A DNA stretch of 39,689 nucleotides from Gammaproteobacteria bacterium (GTDB lineage: Bacteria; Pseudomonadota; Gammaproteobacteria; Beggiatoales; Beggiatoaceae), in the NCBI GenBank assembly GCA_003645255.1, contig QNES01000017.1, positions 1 through 39,689 on the forward strand, in the 5' to 3' direction. The position numbers and the translations under genes are program-made. Positions 1-8,088 of the stretch are shown piece after piece (within the stretch, counting starts at the first letter, position 1; every line of letters begins with the position of its first letter). The notes under the pieces are model-generated. The model did not search any database, was not told the origin of the DNA, and saw only the letters and a list, made by a program, of their open reading frames with translations.

Positions 1-62
1 ATTCACAATGAACCTAGCGGTTACGCACTGAAACAATTCACAATTCCCCAAAATGAATTATC

Positions 63-1757
63 ATGTCAAATACACTTTCAATCACAGCCGGTCATTATTC
101 ACAAACCGGTCGCAAAGCAAAAAACCAAGATGCTATCGGTGTTTCGGCACCTAAAGAACCCTTACTTACCAGCAAAGGAATAGTCGCTGTGATCGCGGAT
201 GGCGTGAGCAGCAGTGAAGCAGGGGGTGAAGCCAGTGAATACAGCGTTAAAAGTTTTTTAGGCGACTATTTCAGTACGCCAGAATCTTGGACTGTTAAAA
301 CCGCAGGCCAAAAAATCCTTATGGCTCTGAATCGCTGGTTATATGGTCAAGGTCAGCATATCTATGGAACACATAAGGGATTGGTAACCACATTCAGTGC
401 ACTCGTTATCAAGTCAAGAAAAGCCCACTTATTTCACGTCGGGGATACACGCATTTATCGTTTACGAAATAAAGTGCTAGAATGTTTTACCACCGATCAC
501 CGTGTCATAATATCTCCAGAAAAAGAGTATTTGTCCAGAGCGATGGGTATTGAATTGCATGTTGATATAGATTATCGCACTGTGAGTGTAGAAGCTGATG
601 ACTACTTTATTTTTTCAACCGATGGTGTACATGAATACATTAAAAGTAAAGACATTGTCCGTAATGTGCTTGAAAACCCTGAAGATTTAAATAAAGCCAG
701 TCAACTATTAACCGATTTAGCCTATCAAAATAACAGTCCTGATAATTTGACAGTACAAATTGTACGGCTCGATAGTGTTCCTACCCAAGATGTTAATGAT
801 TTTTATCAAAAGCTAACTGAGTTGCCTTTTCCGCCTCCATTATCCGTTGGTATGAGCTTGGATGGCTATAAAATTTTGCGGGAAATACATGCCAGCAATC
901 GTTCTCAATTATATCTCGCATTGGATGAAGAAACACAAAAAGAGGTCGTACTCAAAACACCCTCAATGAACTTTGAAGATGATCCGGTCTATATTGATTT
1001 ATTTCTTCACGAAGAATGGATCGGCAAACGCATGAAACACCCGCATGTGATGAAAGTTTATGAACACGCGCGGCATCGTCAATGCTTATATTATGTGTCG
1101 GAGTATGTTGAGGGTCAAAATTTGCGCCAATGGATGGATGATAATCCTGATCCCGCTTTGAGTGAGGTCAGACATATCATTGAACAAATTGCGGTGGGAC
1201 TGAGGGCATTTCACCGTATGGAAATGATTCACCAGGACCTTAAACCGGAAAATATCATGTTGGACAGATATGGCACAGTTAAAATAATTGATTTTGGTTC
1301 CACCAAAATTGCTGGTCTTGAAGAGATCACCACGCCTATTGAACGGATCAGTATGCTGGGTACTAAAAACTATACAGCCCCAGAATACTTACTGGGTTAT
1401 ACCGGTAGCATTCAAGCGGATATTTTTTCGTTAGGTGTCATTACCTATGAAATACTTACTGGTAAATTGCCTTATGGGGAAGCTAAAATAGGACAAGCAC
1501 CTCGTAAAATGAATTATGTGTCAGCTTGTCATTACAAGCCATCATTACCAGTATGGGTGGATTATGCCCTTCAAATAGCGGTTCATCCTAATCCAGAAAA
1601 ACGTTATCGAACCTTGTCAAAATTTATCCATGATCTTTCCCATCCTGCTCGCACCGTTCCAATGTTGGTACGTAATCCTGTGTCTTTTTGGCGTGGAAGT
1701 GCAATCATTTCCTTGATTATCAATTTGTTGTTTTTAGTTTATTTTTTGAGTAAATAA
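63..1757 (+). CDS. Bifunctional PP2C phosphatase / Ser-Thr protein kinase, C-terminal membrane anchor
   Basis: The 564-residue product joins two opposing activities. Residues about 8-240 are a PP2C-type phosphatase with the metal-binding acidic residues in place: D23, D46 (IADGV), D128 (VGDTRIY), D187 (STDG) and D227 (SPDN). Residues about 268-535 are a Hanks-type kinase with the likely catalytic lysine K298 (VVLK), HQDLKPEN with D392, DFG with D410, and an APE motif. The glycine-rich loop is degenerate (EIHASNRSQLYLA has no GxGxxG), so kinase efficiency is uncertain. A hydrophobic segment at about 543-561 should anchor it in the inner membrane with both domains cytoplasmic. Substrates are unknown. 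No clear Shine-Dalgarno precedes the ATG. It probably ends at the hairpin at 1798-1818. The upstream neighbour lies outside the window. Domain assignment is firm. Confidence 0.93.
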   Translation: MSNTLSITAGHYSQTGRKAKNQDAIGVSAPKEPLLTSKGIVAVIADGVSSSEAGGEASEYSVKSFLGDYFSTPESWTVKTAGQKILMALNRWLYGQGQHIYGTHKGLVTTFSALVIKSRKAHLFHVGDTRIYRLRNKVLECFTTDHRVIISPEKEYLSRAMGIELHVDIDYRTVSVEADDYFIFSTDGVHEYIKSKDIVRNVLENPEDLNKASQLLTDLAYQNNSPDNLTVQIVRLDSVPTQDVNDFYQKLTELPFPPPLSVGMSLDGYKILREIHASNRSQLYLALDEETQKEVVLKTPSMNFEDDPVYIDLFLHEEWIGKRMKHPHVMKVYEHARHRQCLYYVSEYVEGQNLRQWMDDNPDPALSEVRHIIEQIAVGLRAFHRMEMIHQDLKPENIMLDRYGTVKIIDFGSTKIAGLEEITTPIERISMLGTKNYTAPEYLLGYTGSIQADIFSLGVITYEILTGKLPYGEAKIGQAPRKMNYVSACHYKPSLPVWVDYALQIAVHPNPEKRYRTLSKFIHDLSHPARTVPMLVRNPVSFWRGSAIISLIINLLFLVYFLSK

Positions 1758-1797
1758 GGAAGGCGCATAAAATTTAAATATTTTGGCCTAAAGACCT

Positions 1798-1818
1798 GTC
1801 AGGTTTTAGAAACCTGAC
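1798..1818. terminator. Hairpin of the AACCTG-type repeat family between convergent genes
   Basis: GTCAGGTTT and AAACCTGAC form a perfect 9-bp stem around a 3-nt loop, 40 nt after the kinase stop. Downstream on the plus strand is a T-rich stretch rather than a clean T-run. The same core recurs at 9191-9208, 25038-25052 and 35406-35430, so this is a repeat that may serve as a terminator. Confidence 0.5.
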
Positions 1819-1864
1819 AAGTTTGATAAGTTTAATTTTTCTGAAAACCCATAAGCAGCTAGTG

Positions 1865-1879
1865 GGCAGCAAAGCTGCC
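1865..1879. repeat. Short palindrome GGCAGC-AAA-GCTGCC
   Basis: A perfect 6-bp inverted repeat with a 3-nt loop lies in the gap between the convergent kinase and cysC genes. It could help terminate either transcript, but no T-run follows. Confidence 0.4.
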
Positions 1880-1913
1880 TACCATACTGAAAATCTTAAA
1901 AGATTGTACTTAT

Positions 1914-2534
1914 TTATTGTTGCTTAGGCTTATAAATACCGCGCTGTATTAAGTATTGCAATATTTGTTCTACACATTGATCGATACTGTCATTATCACT
2001 ATCAATTGACAATTCTGGATGTAGGGGGGGTTCGTAAGGTGATGAAATACCCGTAAAATCTTTAATTTCACCTGCCCTGGCACGGCGGTATAATCCTTTG
2101 ACATCACGCTGTTCACAGGTTGTTACCGAACATTTGCAGTAAACTTCAATAAAATCCTCACCCACTAAACTTCTCCCTTTATCTCGATCAGATCGAAACG
2201 GAGAAATAAATGCTGTTAAAACAATTACTCCGGCTTCAACGAACAATTTAGCGAGCTCATTAATGCGACGAATATTTTCTACCCGATCTTCATTGGAAAA
2301 GCCTAAATCTCCACTTAAGCCATGACGTACATTATCACCATCAAGCACAAAGGTATGATAGCCCATTTGATAAAGTCTTTCTTCTAGGGCATGAGCTAAG
2401 GTAGATTTACCCGCGCCGGATAAACCCGTAAACCACAATAAAACACTTTGATGAGAATTGAGTTCAGCCCGACGCTGACGTGTTACAGTGGCATGATGCC
2501 ATACAGTATTACTACTTTTAGGTTTGTTTTCCAT
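1914..2534 (-). CDS. cysC: Adenylyl-sulfate (APS) kinase
   Basis: CysC phosphorylates adenosine 5'-phosphosulfate with ATP to give PAPS, in assimilatory sulfate activation or for sulfotransferase supply. The 206-residue protein has the P-loop GLSGAGKST (37-45), the APS-binding region LDGDNVRHGLSGDLGFSNED (64-83), the FISPFR motif around the usual phosphoserine position (S111) and the conserved KGLYRRARAGEIKDFTGI segment (146-163). Length fits stand-alone CysC. There is no adjacent cysDN, cysH or cysI, so it is a solitary gene here. No good Shine-Dalgarno is visible before the ATG. It is convergent with the kinase gene. Confidence 0.96.
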   Translation of the reverse strand: MENKPKSSNTVWHHATVTRQRRAELNSHQSVLLWFTGLSGAGKSTLAHALEERLYQMGYHTFVLDGDNVRHGLSGDLGFSNEDRVENIRRINELAKLFVEAGVIVLTAFISPFRSDRDKGRSLVGEDFIEVYCKCSVTTCEQRDVKGLYRRARAGEIKDFTGISSPYEPPLHPELSIDSDNDSIDQCVEQILQYLIQRGIYKPKQQ

Positions 2535-2737
2535 TATAATAACTGTTCCAATAAACTTGGACTTTCATTGCCTATTAGGTAAAATTCAATAATAATAAAT
2601 TAATAAGGATGAATGAAAATATTAAAATTAAAATTTCTAATTTTAAAAAAGTTCAATTAAATAAATTCTAATGGATAAATGCTAAATTCGACTAACTAAA
2701 CCCATTGCCGAGTATCCTAAAGGGTAGTTTAGCTTGT

Positions 2738-2960
2738 TTATTCTTGCAGCTAAAAACCGTTTTGCAAGAGCCTCCATTATAATTAAATAGTATCACTATT
2801 TGCATTAACTAAAGTAGATAAAAAATAAAAATACCGACTTATTGCCACGTTTTATCACTGGCTTACTGTAGATATTAGACGGATTTAATCGCTATAATAT
2901 CTAATTTATAATATATCGTTTGAGGCTCTTGCAAAACGGTTTTTAACCTTGAAAGAATAA
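2738..2960. mobile_element. MITE-like element with about 37-bp terminal inverted repeats
   Basis: The left end (2738-2774) and the reverse complement of the right end (2922-2960) share a near-identical run. It is read as CCGTTTTGCAAGAGCCTC next to AAAAA, then a diverged outer part beginning TTATTCTT. The central 147 bp are AT-rich and do not code. Size, termini and lack of a gene fit a miniature inverted-repeat element. No obvious target-site duplication was found. Confidence 0.65.
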
Positions 2961-3042
2961 ATGATCTCCGCTCCGATCCGTTACTGCGTTTTTAAGGCAA
3001 ACAGCTAAAGTACTTGTTAGGGTATTACTAGGCAGTCTTTTT

Positions 3043-3092
3043 AGTCGGTTTTAACCGATTTTAGCTATTAGCCTTAGAATTTATTCTAAGGC
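3043..3092. repeat. Two adjacent hairpins, possible IS200/IS605-like end or REP-type repeat
   Basis: The first hairpin is TCGGTT/AACCGA (3045-3050 with 3053-3058). The second is a perfect 10-bp stem GCCTTAGAAT/ATTCTAAGGC with a TT loop (3071-3092). Twelve bases separate them. Paired subterminal palindromes are typical of IS200/IS605-type ends and their REP derivatives, but no transposase lies here. Confidence 0.5.
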
Positions 3093-3341
3093 GATTTGCT
3101 TTATTAATATTTTTTATGTGGAATGATATTTATTATTCAATAAGTTATCAGTTGAATTATTGATTTCCAAACTGGGCAACTTGGGCAACTTAAACTGGTC
3201 ACCATAAGGAACGACTCGTCGCCACCCTTTTCAGATAAATAATTTCTAGCAAAAGAAACAAGTTTTTTCATAACGACTTCGCGTGTTTAACATGCTTGAT
3301 ATGATGGTATATTTTTTATAAAAAATCTAAGGAGACTATAA

Positions 3342-3707
3342 ATGTCAAAAATTTTACTGGTAGAAGATAATGAAATGAATCGTGACATGCTTTCCAGGCG
3401 TTTAGAACGTAAAGGGTTTGAAGTCGTTGTTGCGAAAGATGGGGGGGAAGGGGTGGATACGGCACATTTTTCGCATCCCGATTTAATATTGATGGACATG
3501 AGCTTACCAGTCAAAGATGGTTGGACCGCCACCAAAGAAATTAAAGAAGCAGAAGATACTCAACATATTCCGGTTATTGCTCTGACAGCTCATGCGATGT
3601 CTGGTGATCGAGAACAAGCACTCGCTGCTGGTTGTGATGACTATGATACTAAACCCATAGAATTGCCCCGTTTGCTAGGTAAAATTGAAACATTACTAGC
3701 ACGATAA
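3342..3707 (+). CDS. Single-domain response regulator (CheY/DivK-like)
   Basis: The 121-residue protein is a receiver domain and nothing else. It has the acidic pair in LLVEDNEMN, phospho-acceptor D52 in LMDMSLP, the conserved Thr in ALTAHAM and Lys in TKPIE. It starts at an ATG 7 nt after AAGGAG. The cyclase gene begins 19 nt downstream on the same strand, so they form a two-gene unit. Its own sequence (SRRLERKGFEV) resembles the receiver inside that cyclase (SRRLDKQGFKV), suggesting duplication. With no output domain it should act by protein-protein contact or as a phosphorelay step. Its cognate kinase is not in the operon. Confidence 0.93.
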   Translation: MSKILLVEDNEMNRDMLSRRLERKGFEVVVAKDGGEGVDTAHFSHPDLILMDMSLPVKDGWTATKEIKEAEDTQHIPVIALTAHAMSGDREQALAAGCDDYDTKPIELPRLLGKIETLLAR

Positions 3708-3726
3708 GAGCACAGAGAGATTCGCT

Positions 3727-5415
3727 ATGATCGCGGTAGAAAAAGGCTATTCGGAGCCATTCGGCGAGAGCGATTTCAGTGGGGAAATTGAACTGGTGGA
3801 CATGGGGCATGATCTATTGACCCCCACCAGCACCATTATTGCCTATATTGAAATGCTCTTAGAATATGCTGATGAGCATCTAAAGTATCCTGATTTTATT
3901 TCGGATATGAATAAAATGTTGACGGCAGGTGAACAATTATCAGCTTTAATTACACAATTGTTTTCTAAAAAAGATTATCGAAGTGGTGAAATTGACTTTG
4001 AAGCCTTTACTTCCACGGTCCGTCATGACTTACGCAACCCCATCAATGCCATTATTGGTTATGGTGAAATGTTGCTTGAAGATATTGAGGCAGAAATTCA
4101 CCCAGAAGCTTGTGTTAATCTACAAAAAATTTTGACATCAGCACAACGTTTACTGATTTTGATTGGTGATCTATCTTATCTTTCCAAGAAATCAGAAACT
4201 GCACCTAAAAAGAAATCAGAATTGATGAATTCAAATTCCACATTATTAGTCAATAAAGAAGTATGTACGGTATCGACTTCCTCTAATAAAGAAAATTTAA
4301 ACCGTCAAGCCGTTTTATATTCGTCGAAAGTTAATAGACAGGCAGGAGAATCTTCGGTTGATTTAAATTCGGGACAGCTATTGGTAGTAGATGATAAAGA
4401 AAGTAATCGTGATTTATTATCACGCCGCTTAGATAAACAAGGATTTAAGGTACAAGTCGCCGAAAATGGTCGCCAAGCCCTAGATAAAATTCGCCATCAA
4501 AACTTTGATTTAATTCTACTTGATATCATTATGCCAGAAATGGATGGTTATCAAGTATTGGAAGAAATCAAAGCTGATCAAGAACTTTGGCGCATTCCTG
4601 TTATTATGATTTCGGCTTTAGATGAAATTGATAGCGTGGTGCGCTGTATAGAAATGGGGGCAGAAGATTATTTGCAAAAACCGTTTAATCAAGTTATTTT
4701 AAACGCCAAAATTTCTGCCACCCTTGAACGTAAAAAGCTCAGAGATCGTGAACGTGACTTTCTGAAAAAATTGCAAAATGAACAACAAAAATCAGAAAAT
4801 TTATTGTTAAATATTTTACCCCAAGCTATTGCAGAGCGTCTGAAAAAAGGCGAACATACCATTGCCGACAGTTTTTCTGAAGCGACGGTATTATTTTCTG
4901 ATTTAGTGGGGTTTACAGAATTGTCTACCGGCATTTCAGCCTCAGAATTAGTTGATAAACTCAACCAAATTTTTTTAGCTTTTGACCAATTAACGGAAAA
5001 GCATGGTTTAGAAAAAATTAAAACGATTGGTGATGCGTATATGTTGGTAGGGGGTGTACCGACAGCACGTCCTGATCATGCAGAAGCGGTTGCTAACTTA
5101 GCTTTAGAAATGCTTAAAAAACTTGAAATATTAAACAAACAATATCACGATGATTTTAAAATTCGTATTGGAATCCATACAGGTCCGGTTGTTGCAGGCA
5201 TTATTGGTAAACATAAGTTTAATTATGATTTGTGGGGAGATACGGTGAATATTGCCAGTCGTATGGAATCGCAAGGTATCCAGGATGAGATACAAATTTC
5301 AGAGACAACTTACCAACGTATCAAAGATAAATTTATTTGTCAACAGCGGGGTTCTATTAATGTAAAAGGTAAGGGAGAAATGGTGACTTATTTACTTAAG
5401 GGGAGAAAAAAATAG
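3727..5415 (+). CDS. Tandem H-box modules, receiver and class III adenylate cyclase fusion
   Basis: The 562-residue protein is predicted to make cAMP under control of a receiver domain. Residues about 20-85 and 92-155 each resemble a histidine-kinase dimerisation module, with H-boxes at H28 (GHDLLTPTSTI) and H100 (RHDLRNPINAI), but no ATPase domain follows either. A receiver spans about 218-335 with phospho-acceptor D266 (LLDIIMPEMDG). A short coiled coil leads into the cyclase domain (about 380-555). It has metal-binding D392 (FSDLVGFT) and D436 (IGDAYM), the adenine-type pair K432 and D501 (YDLWG), and transition-state residues N508 and R512. The K/D pair favours ATP over GTP. It follows the lone receiver gene by 19 nt. 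It appears soluble, with no membrane segment. Confidence 0.92.
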   Translation: MIAVEKGYSEPFGESDFSGEIELVDMGHDLLTPTSTIIAYIEMLLEYADEHLKYPDFISDMNKMLTAGEQLSALITQLFSKKDYRSGEIDFEAFTSTVRHDLRNPINAIIGYGEMLLEDIEAEIHPEACVNLQKILTSAQRLLILIGDLSYLSKKSETAPKKKSELMNSNSTLLVNKEVCTVSTSSNKENLNRQAVLYSSKVNRQAGESSVDLNSGQLLVVDDKESNRDLLSRRLDKQGFKVQVAENGRQALDKIRHQNFDLILLDIIMPEMDGYQVLEEIKADQELWRIPVIMISALDEIDSVVRCIEMGAEDYLQKPFNQVILNAKISATLERKKLRDRERDFLKKLQNEQQKSENLLLNILPQAIAERLKKGEHTIADSFSEATVLFSDLVGFTELSTGISASELVDKLNQIFLAFDQLTEKHGLEKIKTIGDAYMLVGGVPTARPDHAEAVANLALEMLKKLEILNKQYHDDFKIRIGIHTGPVVAGIIGKHKFNYDLWGDTVNIASRMESQGIQDEIQISETTYQRIKDKFICQQRGSINVKGKGEMVTYLLKGRKK

Positions 5416-5432
5416 GGCATTTGCGGTGGTCT

Positions 5433-5462
5433 GCCCCTACGTTTACGTTTTTTTGTAGGGGC
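5433..5462. terminator. GCCCCTAC/GTAGGGGC hairpin between convergent genes
   Basis: GCCCCTAC (5433-5440) pairs perfectly with GTAGGGGC (5455-5462) across a T-rich loop. It lies between the ends of the cyclase gene (plus) and rmlC (minus), so it could end both transcripts. The sequence is a member of the dispersed TGTAGGGGC repeat family described in the findings. Confidence 0.45.
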
Positions 5463-5497
5463 GAAGTGTTCACCCACGCATTTCGGCGGATTCGTGT

Positions 5498-6025
5498 TTA
5501 CAAGTCTTTTAAAAAAGGTGCATTAGCATCCTTAGCTGACAATGTGGGTTCAGTGATGGGCCATTGAATGCCTATTCCTGGATCATCCCAACGGATACTG
5601 CCATCATCTTCCGGATGATAATAATCGGTACATTTATAGTGAAAATCAGCAAATTCTGATAAGACACAAAAGCCATGGGCAAAACCGGGTGGAACATAAA
5701 ATTGTTGATGATCGTCAGCGGATAAAGTGACACCCACCCATTGTCCAAACGAGGGTGAATTTTGACGAATATCGACGGCAACGTCAAATACGCTACCAAG
5801 GGTGACATAAACTAATTTACCTTGCGGATATTGCTTTTGAAAATGCAAACCGCGTAGTACGCCTTTGGCGGAGTGGGAATGATTATCTTGTACAAAGGGT
5901 CCTGGAATACCTGCCTCAGCATAACGGGCTGCATTAAATGTTTCTAAAAAAAAACCGCGTGAATCCCCAAATACTTTGGGGGTTATCAATAATACATCTG
6001 GGATGGCTGTGGTTGTGACTTTCAT
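5498..6025 (-). CDS. rmlC: dTDP-4-dehydrorhamnose 3,5-epimerase
   Basis: RmlC epimerises C3 and C5 of dTDP-4-keto-6-deoxyglucose, the third step of dTDP-L-rhamnose synthesis. The 175-residue cupin has the family signatures FGDSRGFFLETF (19-30), QDNHSHSAKGVLRGLHFQ (46-63) with the catalytic-base histidine H61, and FYVPPGFAHGF (109-119). Its ATG overlaps the stop of rmlA by one base (TAATG), so it is translated as the last gene of rmlBAC. No rmlD follows, so the final reductase must be encoded elsewhere or the product must leave as the keto sugar. Confidence 0.97.
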   Translation of the reverse strand: MKVTTTAIPDVLLITPKVFGDSRGFFLETFNAARYAEAGIPGPFVQDNHSHSAKGVLRGLHFQKQYPQGKLVYVTLGSVFDVAVDIRQNSPSFGQWVGVTLSADDHQQFYVPPGFAHGFCVLSEFADFHYKCTDYYHPEDDGSIRWDDPGIGIQWPITEPTLSAKDANAPFLKDL

Positions 6026-6897
6026 TAGAGTTCTTGTACCAAAATGGATTTGAGATATTGACCGTAATTATTTTTTATCAAGGTGTTAGCTAAAGCCGCT
6101 AATTGTTCATCGTTGATATAGCCCTTCCGCCATGCAATTTCTTCAGGACAAGCAATTTTAAGCCCTTGTCTTTTTTCAATGGTTTCTACAAATAAAGAGG
6201 CTTCTAACAGTGCAGCATGGGTACCGGTATCTAACCAAGCCATGCCACGCCCCATTTTTTCGACTGACAACGTATTGCGCTGTAAATAAACTTTATTGAC
6301 ATCAGTGATTTCTAATTCACATCGGGCAGAAGGTTTAATGTGCTTGGCAATATCTACGACATCATTGTCATAAAAATACAAGCCGGTTACGGCATAGCGA
6401 GATTTGGGTGAGTTAGGTTTTTCTTCAAGACTTATTGCTTTACCGTTCTTATCAAATTCAACGACCCCATAACGCTCTGGATCATGTACCTGATAAGCAA
6501 ACACGGTGGCACCTCTGGTTAAAGTAGTAGCTTGTTGTACCTGGTTTTGGAAACGGTGACCATAAAAAATATTATCACCCAGTACCAGCGCACAAGTTGA
6601 GGTACCAATAAACGATTCACCGATAATAAAAGCTTGTGCCAAACCATCCGGTGACGGTTGTACGGCATAGCTGATATTAATACCCCATTGATGACCATCA
6701 CCTAATAATTGTTCAAAACGGGGTGTATCTTGGGGAGTCGAAATCAATAAAATATCAGTAATATCCGCTAACATTAAGGTGGTTAATGGATAATATACCA
6801 TTGGTTTATCATAAATGGGTAGTAATTGTTTAGACACCACCTGAGTAACGGGGTGCAAACGTGTACCAGAGCCACCTGCCAAAATAATACCTTTCAT
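6025..6897 (-). CDS. rmlA: Glucose-1-phosphate thymidylyltransferase
   Basis: RmlA joins glucose-1-phosphate and dTTP to form dTDP-glucose, the first step of dTDP-rhamnose synthesis. The 290-residue protein has the nucleotidyltransferase signature [13 protein letters not shown] (6-18), the KPMVYYPL motif (about 31-38), [17 protein letters not shown] and the late [12 protein letters not shown]. Length matches the family (about 290). Its start overlaps the stop of rmlB by four bases (ATGA) and its stop overlaps the start of rmlC, indicating translational coupling. Soluble and cytoplasmic. Confidence 0.97.
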   Translation of the reverse strand: MKGIILAGGSGTRLHPVTQVVSKQLLPIYDKPMVYYPLTTLMLADITDILLISTPQDTPRFEQLLGDGHQWGINISYAVQPSPDGLAQAFIIGESFIGTSTCALVLGDNIFYGHRFQNQVQQATTLTRGATVFAYQVHDPERYGVVEFDKNGKAISLEEKPNSPKSRYAVTGLYFYDNDVVDIAKHIKPSARCELEITDVNKVYLQRNTLSVEKMGRGMAWLDTGTHAALLEASLFVETIEKRQGLKIACPEEIAWRKGYINDEQLAALANTLIKNNYGQYLKSILVQEL

Positions 6898-7949
6898 TTA
6901 ATTAACCCCAAACGTTCGCCCCGATAACTACCATCGCGTACTCGTTGCCACCAATCGGAATTTTTTAAATACCATTCCACTGTTTTACGTAAACCAGTGT
7001 CAAATGTTTCAATCGGTTCCCAACCTAAAGTTTTTTGAATTTTGCTGGCATCAATAGCGTAACGCAAATCATGTCCTGGGCGATCCGTTACAAAGTGGAT
7101 TAATTGACTATGGGGTTTATGGAGCGACGTTGGTAATAGTTCATCAAGAGTCGTACATAATGTTTGCACCACTTCTAAATTTGTTTTTTCGTTATGCCCA
7201 CCAATATTATACGTTGCACCTACTTGCCCCCGTTCTAAAACTAAATAAAGTGCCAGGGCATGATCATCAACGTACAACCAATCACGTACATTATCACCTT
7301 TACCATAAACGGGCAATGGCTTACCTTCTAACGCATTGAGAATGATTAAGGGAATCAGCTTTTCAGGAAATTGATAAGGACCATAATTATTAGAACAATT
7401 CGTGGTCACAATCGGTAATTTAAAAGTGTGGTGCCAAGCGCGTACTAAATGATCGGAAGCTGCTTTACTTGCTGAATACGGTGAATTGGGTTGATAAGGG
7501 GTTGATTCAGTAAAAAGTCCCTCTTTTCCTAAAGTCCCGTACACTTCATCAGTCGAAACGTGATGAAAACGAAAGCGTGTTTTTGCGACATCATCAAGAC
7601 TTTGCCAATAATGTCGCACCGCTTCAAGTAAGGTGTAGGTGCCAACAATATTAGTATTAATAAATTCAGCCGGACCATCTATAGAGCGGTCCACATGCGA
7701 TTCGGCTGCCAAGTGCATAATAGCATCAGGTTTGAACTGGGTAAATAGCTGTTGTAATGCCGGCGCGTCACAAATATCAACTTGAGCAAAATGGTAACGG
7801 AAATTATTTTTTACAGTGGATAAAGACTCAAGATTGCCTGCATAGGTGAGTTTATCAATATTTAAAACCGTCACATCGGTTTCATTAATAAGATAACGAA
7901 TCACTGCCGAGCCAATAAAGCCTGCACCACCAGTCACTAGAAGTTTCAT
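6894..7949 (-). CDS. rmlB: dTDP-glucose 4,6-dehydratase
   Basis: RmlB oxidises and dehydrates dTDP-glucose to dTDP-4-keto-6-deoxyglucose. From the chosen start the 351-residue SDR protein begins [14 protein letters not shown], which puts the NAD-binding GxxGxxG at its usual N-terminal position. It has [19 protein letters not shown] and the catalytic YSASK. The open frame continues 21 codons upstream to 8012, but that extension contains the rho-independent terminator of the preceding gene (7972-8007) and lacks family similarity, so I reject it. The Shine-Dalgarno at 7949 is weak. First gene of rmlB-rmlA-rmlC. Confidence 0.96.
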   Translation of the reverse strand: MKLLVTGGAGFIGSAVIRYLINETDVTVLNIDKLTYAGNLESLSTVKNNFRYHFAQVDICDAPALQQLFTQFKPDAIMHLAAESHVDRSIDGPAEFINTNIVGTYTLLEAVRHYWQSLDDVAKTRFRFHHVSTDEVYGTLGKEGLFTESTPYQPNSPYSASKAASDHLVRAWHHTFKLPIVTTNCSNNYGPYQFPEKLIPLIILNALEGKPLPVYGKGDNVRDWLYVDDHALALYLVLERGQVGATYNIGGHNEKTNLEVVQTLCTTLDELLPTSLHKPHSQLIHFVTDRPGHDLRYAIDASKIQKTLGWEPIETFDTGLRKTVEWYLKNSDWWQRVRDGSYRGERLGLIK

Positions 7950-7971
7950 CAGATTTAAGTTATCAATAAAA

Positions 7972-8007
7972 AGCAAAAAAAATGCGATGTCCCTTATGGA
8001 ACATCGC
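7972..8007 (-). terminator. Rho-independent terminator of the OmpA-family gene
   Basis: On the minus strand GCGATGTTCC and GGGACATCGC form a strong hairpin (stem ends at 8007 and 7984) with an ATAA loop, followed at once by a run of eight Ts. It lies 82 nt past the stop of the gene at 8089 and just upstream of rmlB. It therefore separates the two units and argues against the longer rmlB start. Confidence 0.85.
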
Positions 8008-8088
8008 AACAAGTCCTTTATGACTTAAGATATGAACCTAACGGCTACTTCGTTTCATAACCAAGGGACATTGAAATTGAGAACACTT

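Larger units (their letters stand above)
2535..3341. other. Gene-free gap with a MITE-like element and a double hairpin
   Basis: No credible gene is visible in these 807 bases. The stretch holds a 223-bp inverted-repeat element (2738-2960) and two adjacent hairpins (3043-3092), listed separately. The rest is AT-rich, and the last part carries the promoter region and Shine-Dalgarno (AAGGAG, 3329-3334) of the response regulator at 3342. Confidence 0.7.

Noticed and set aside
7130-7339. Plus-strand frame inside rmlB
   Set aside because: It is antisense to a well-supported gene and has no ribosome site.
7950-8012. The longer rmlB start at 8012
   Set aside because: The extension contains the rho-independent terminator of the previous gene and lacks family similarity.
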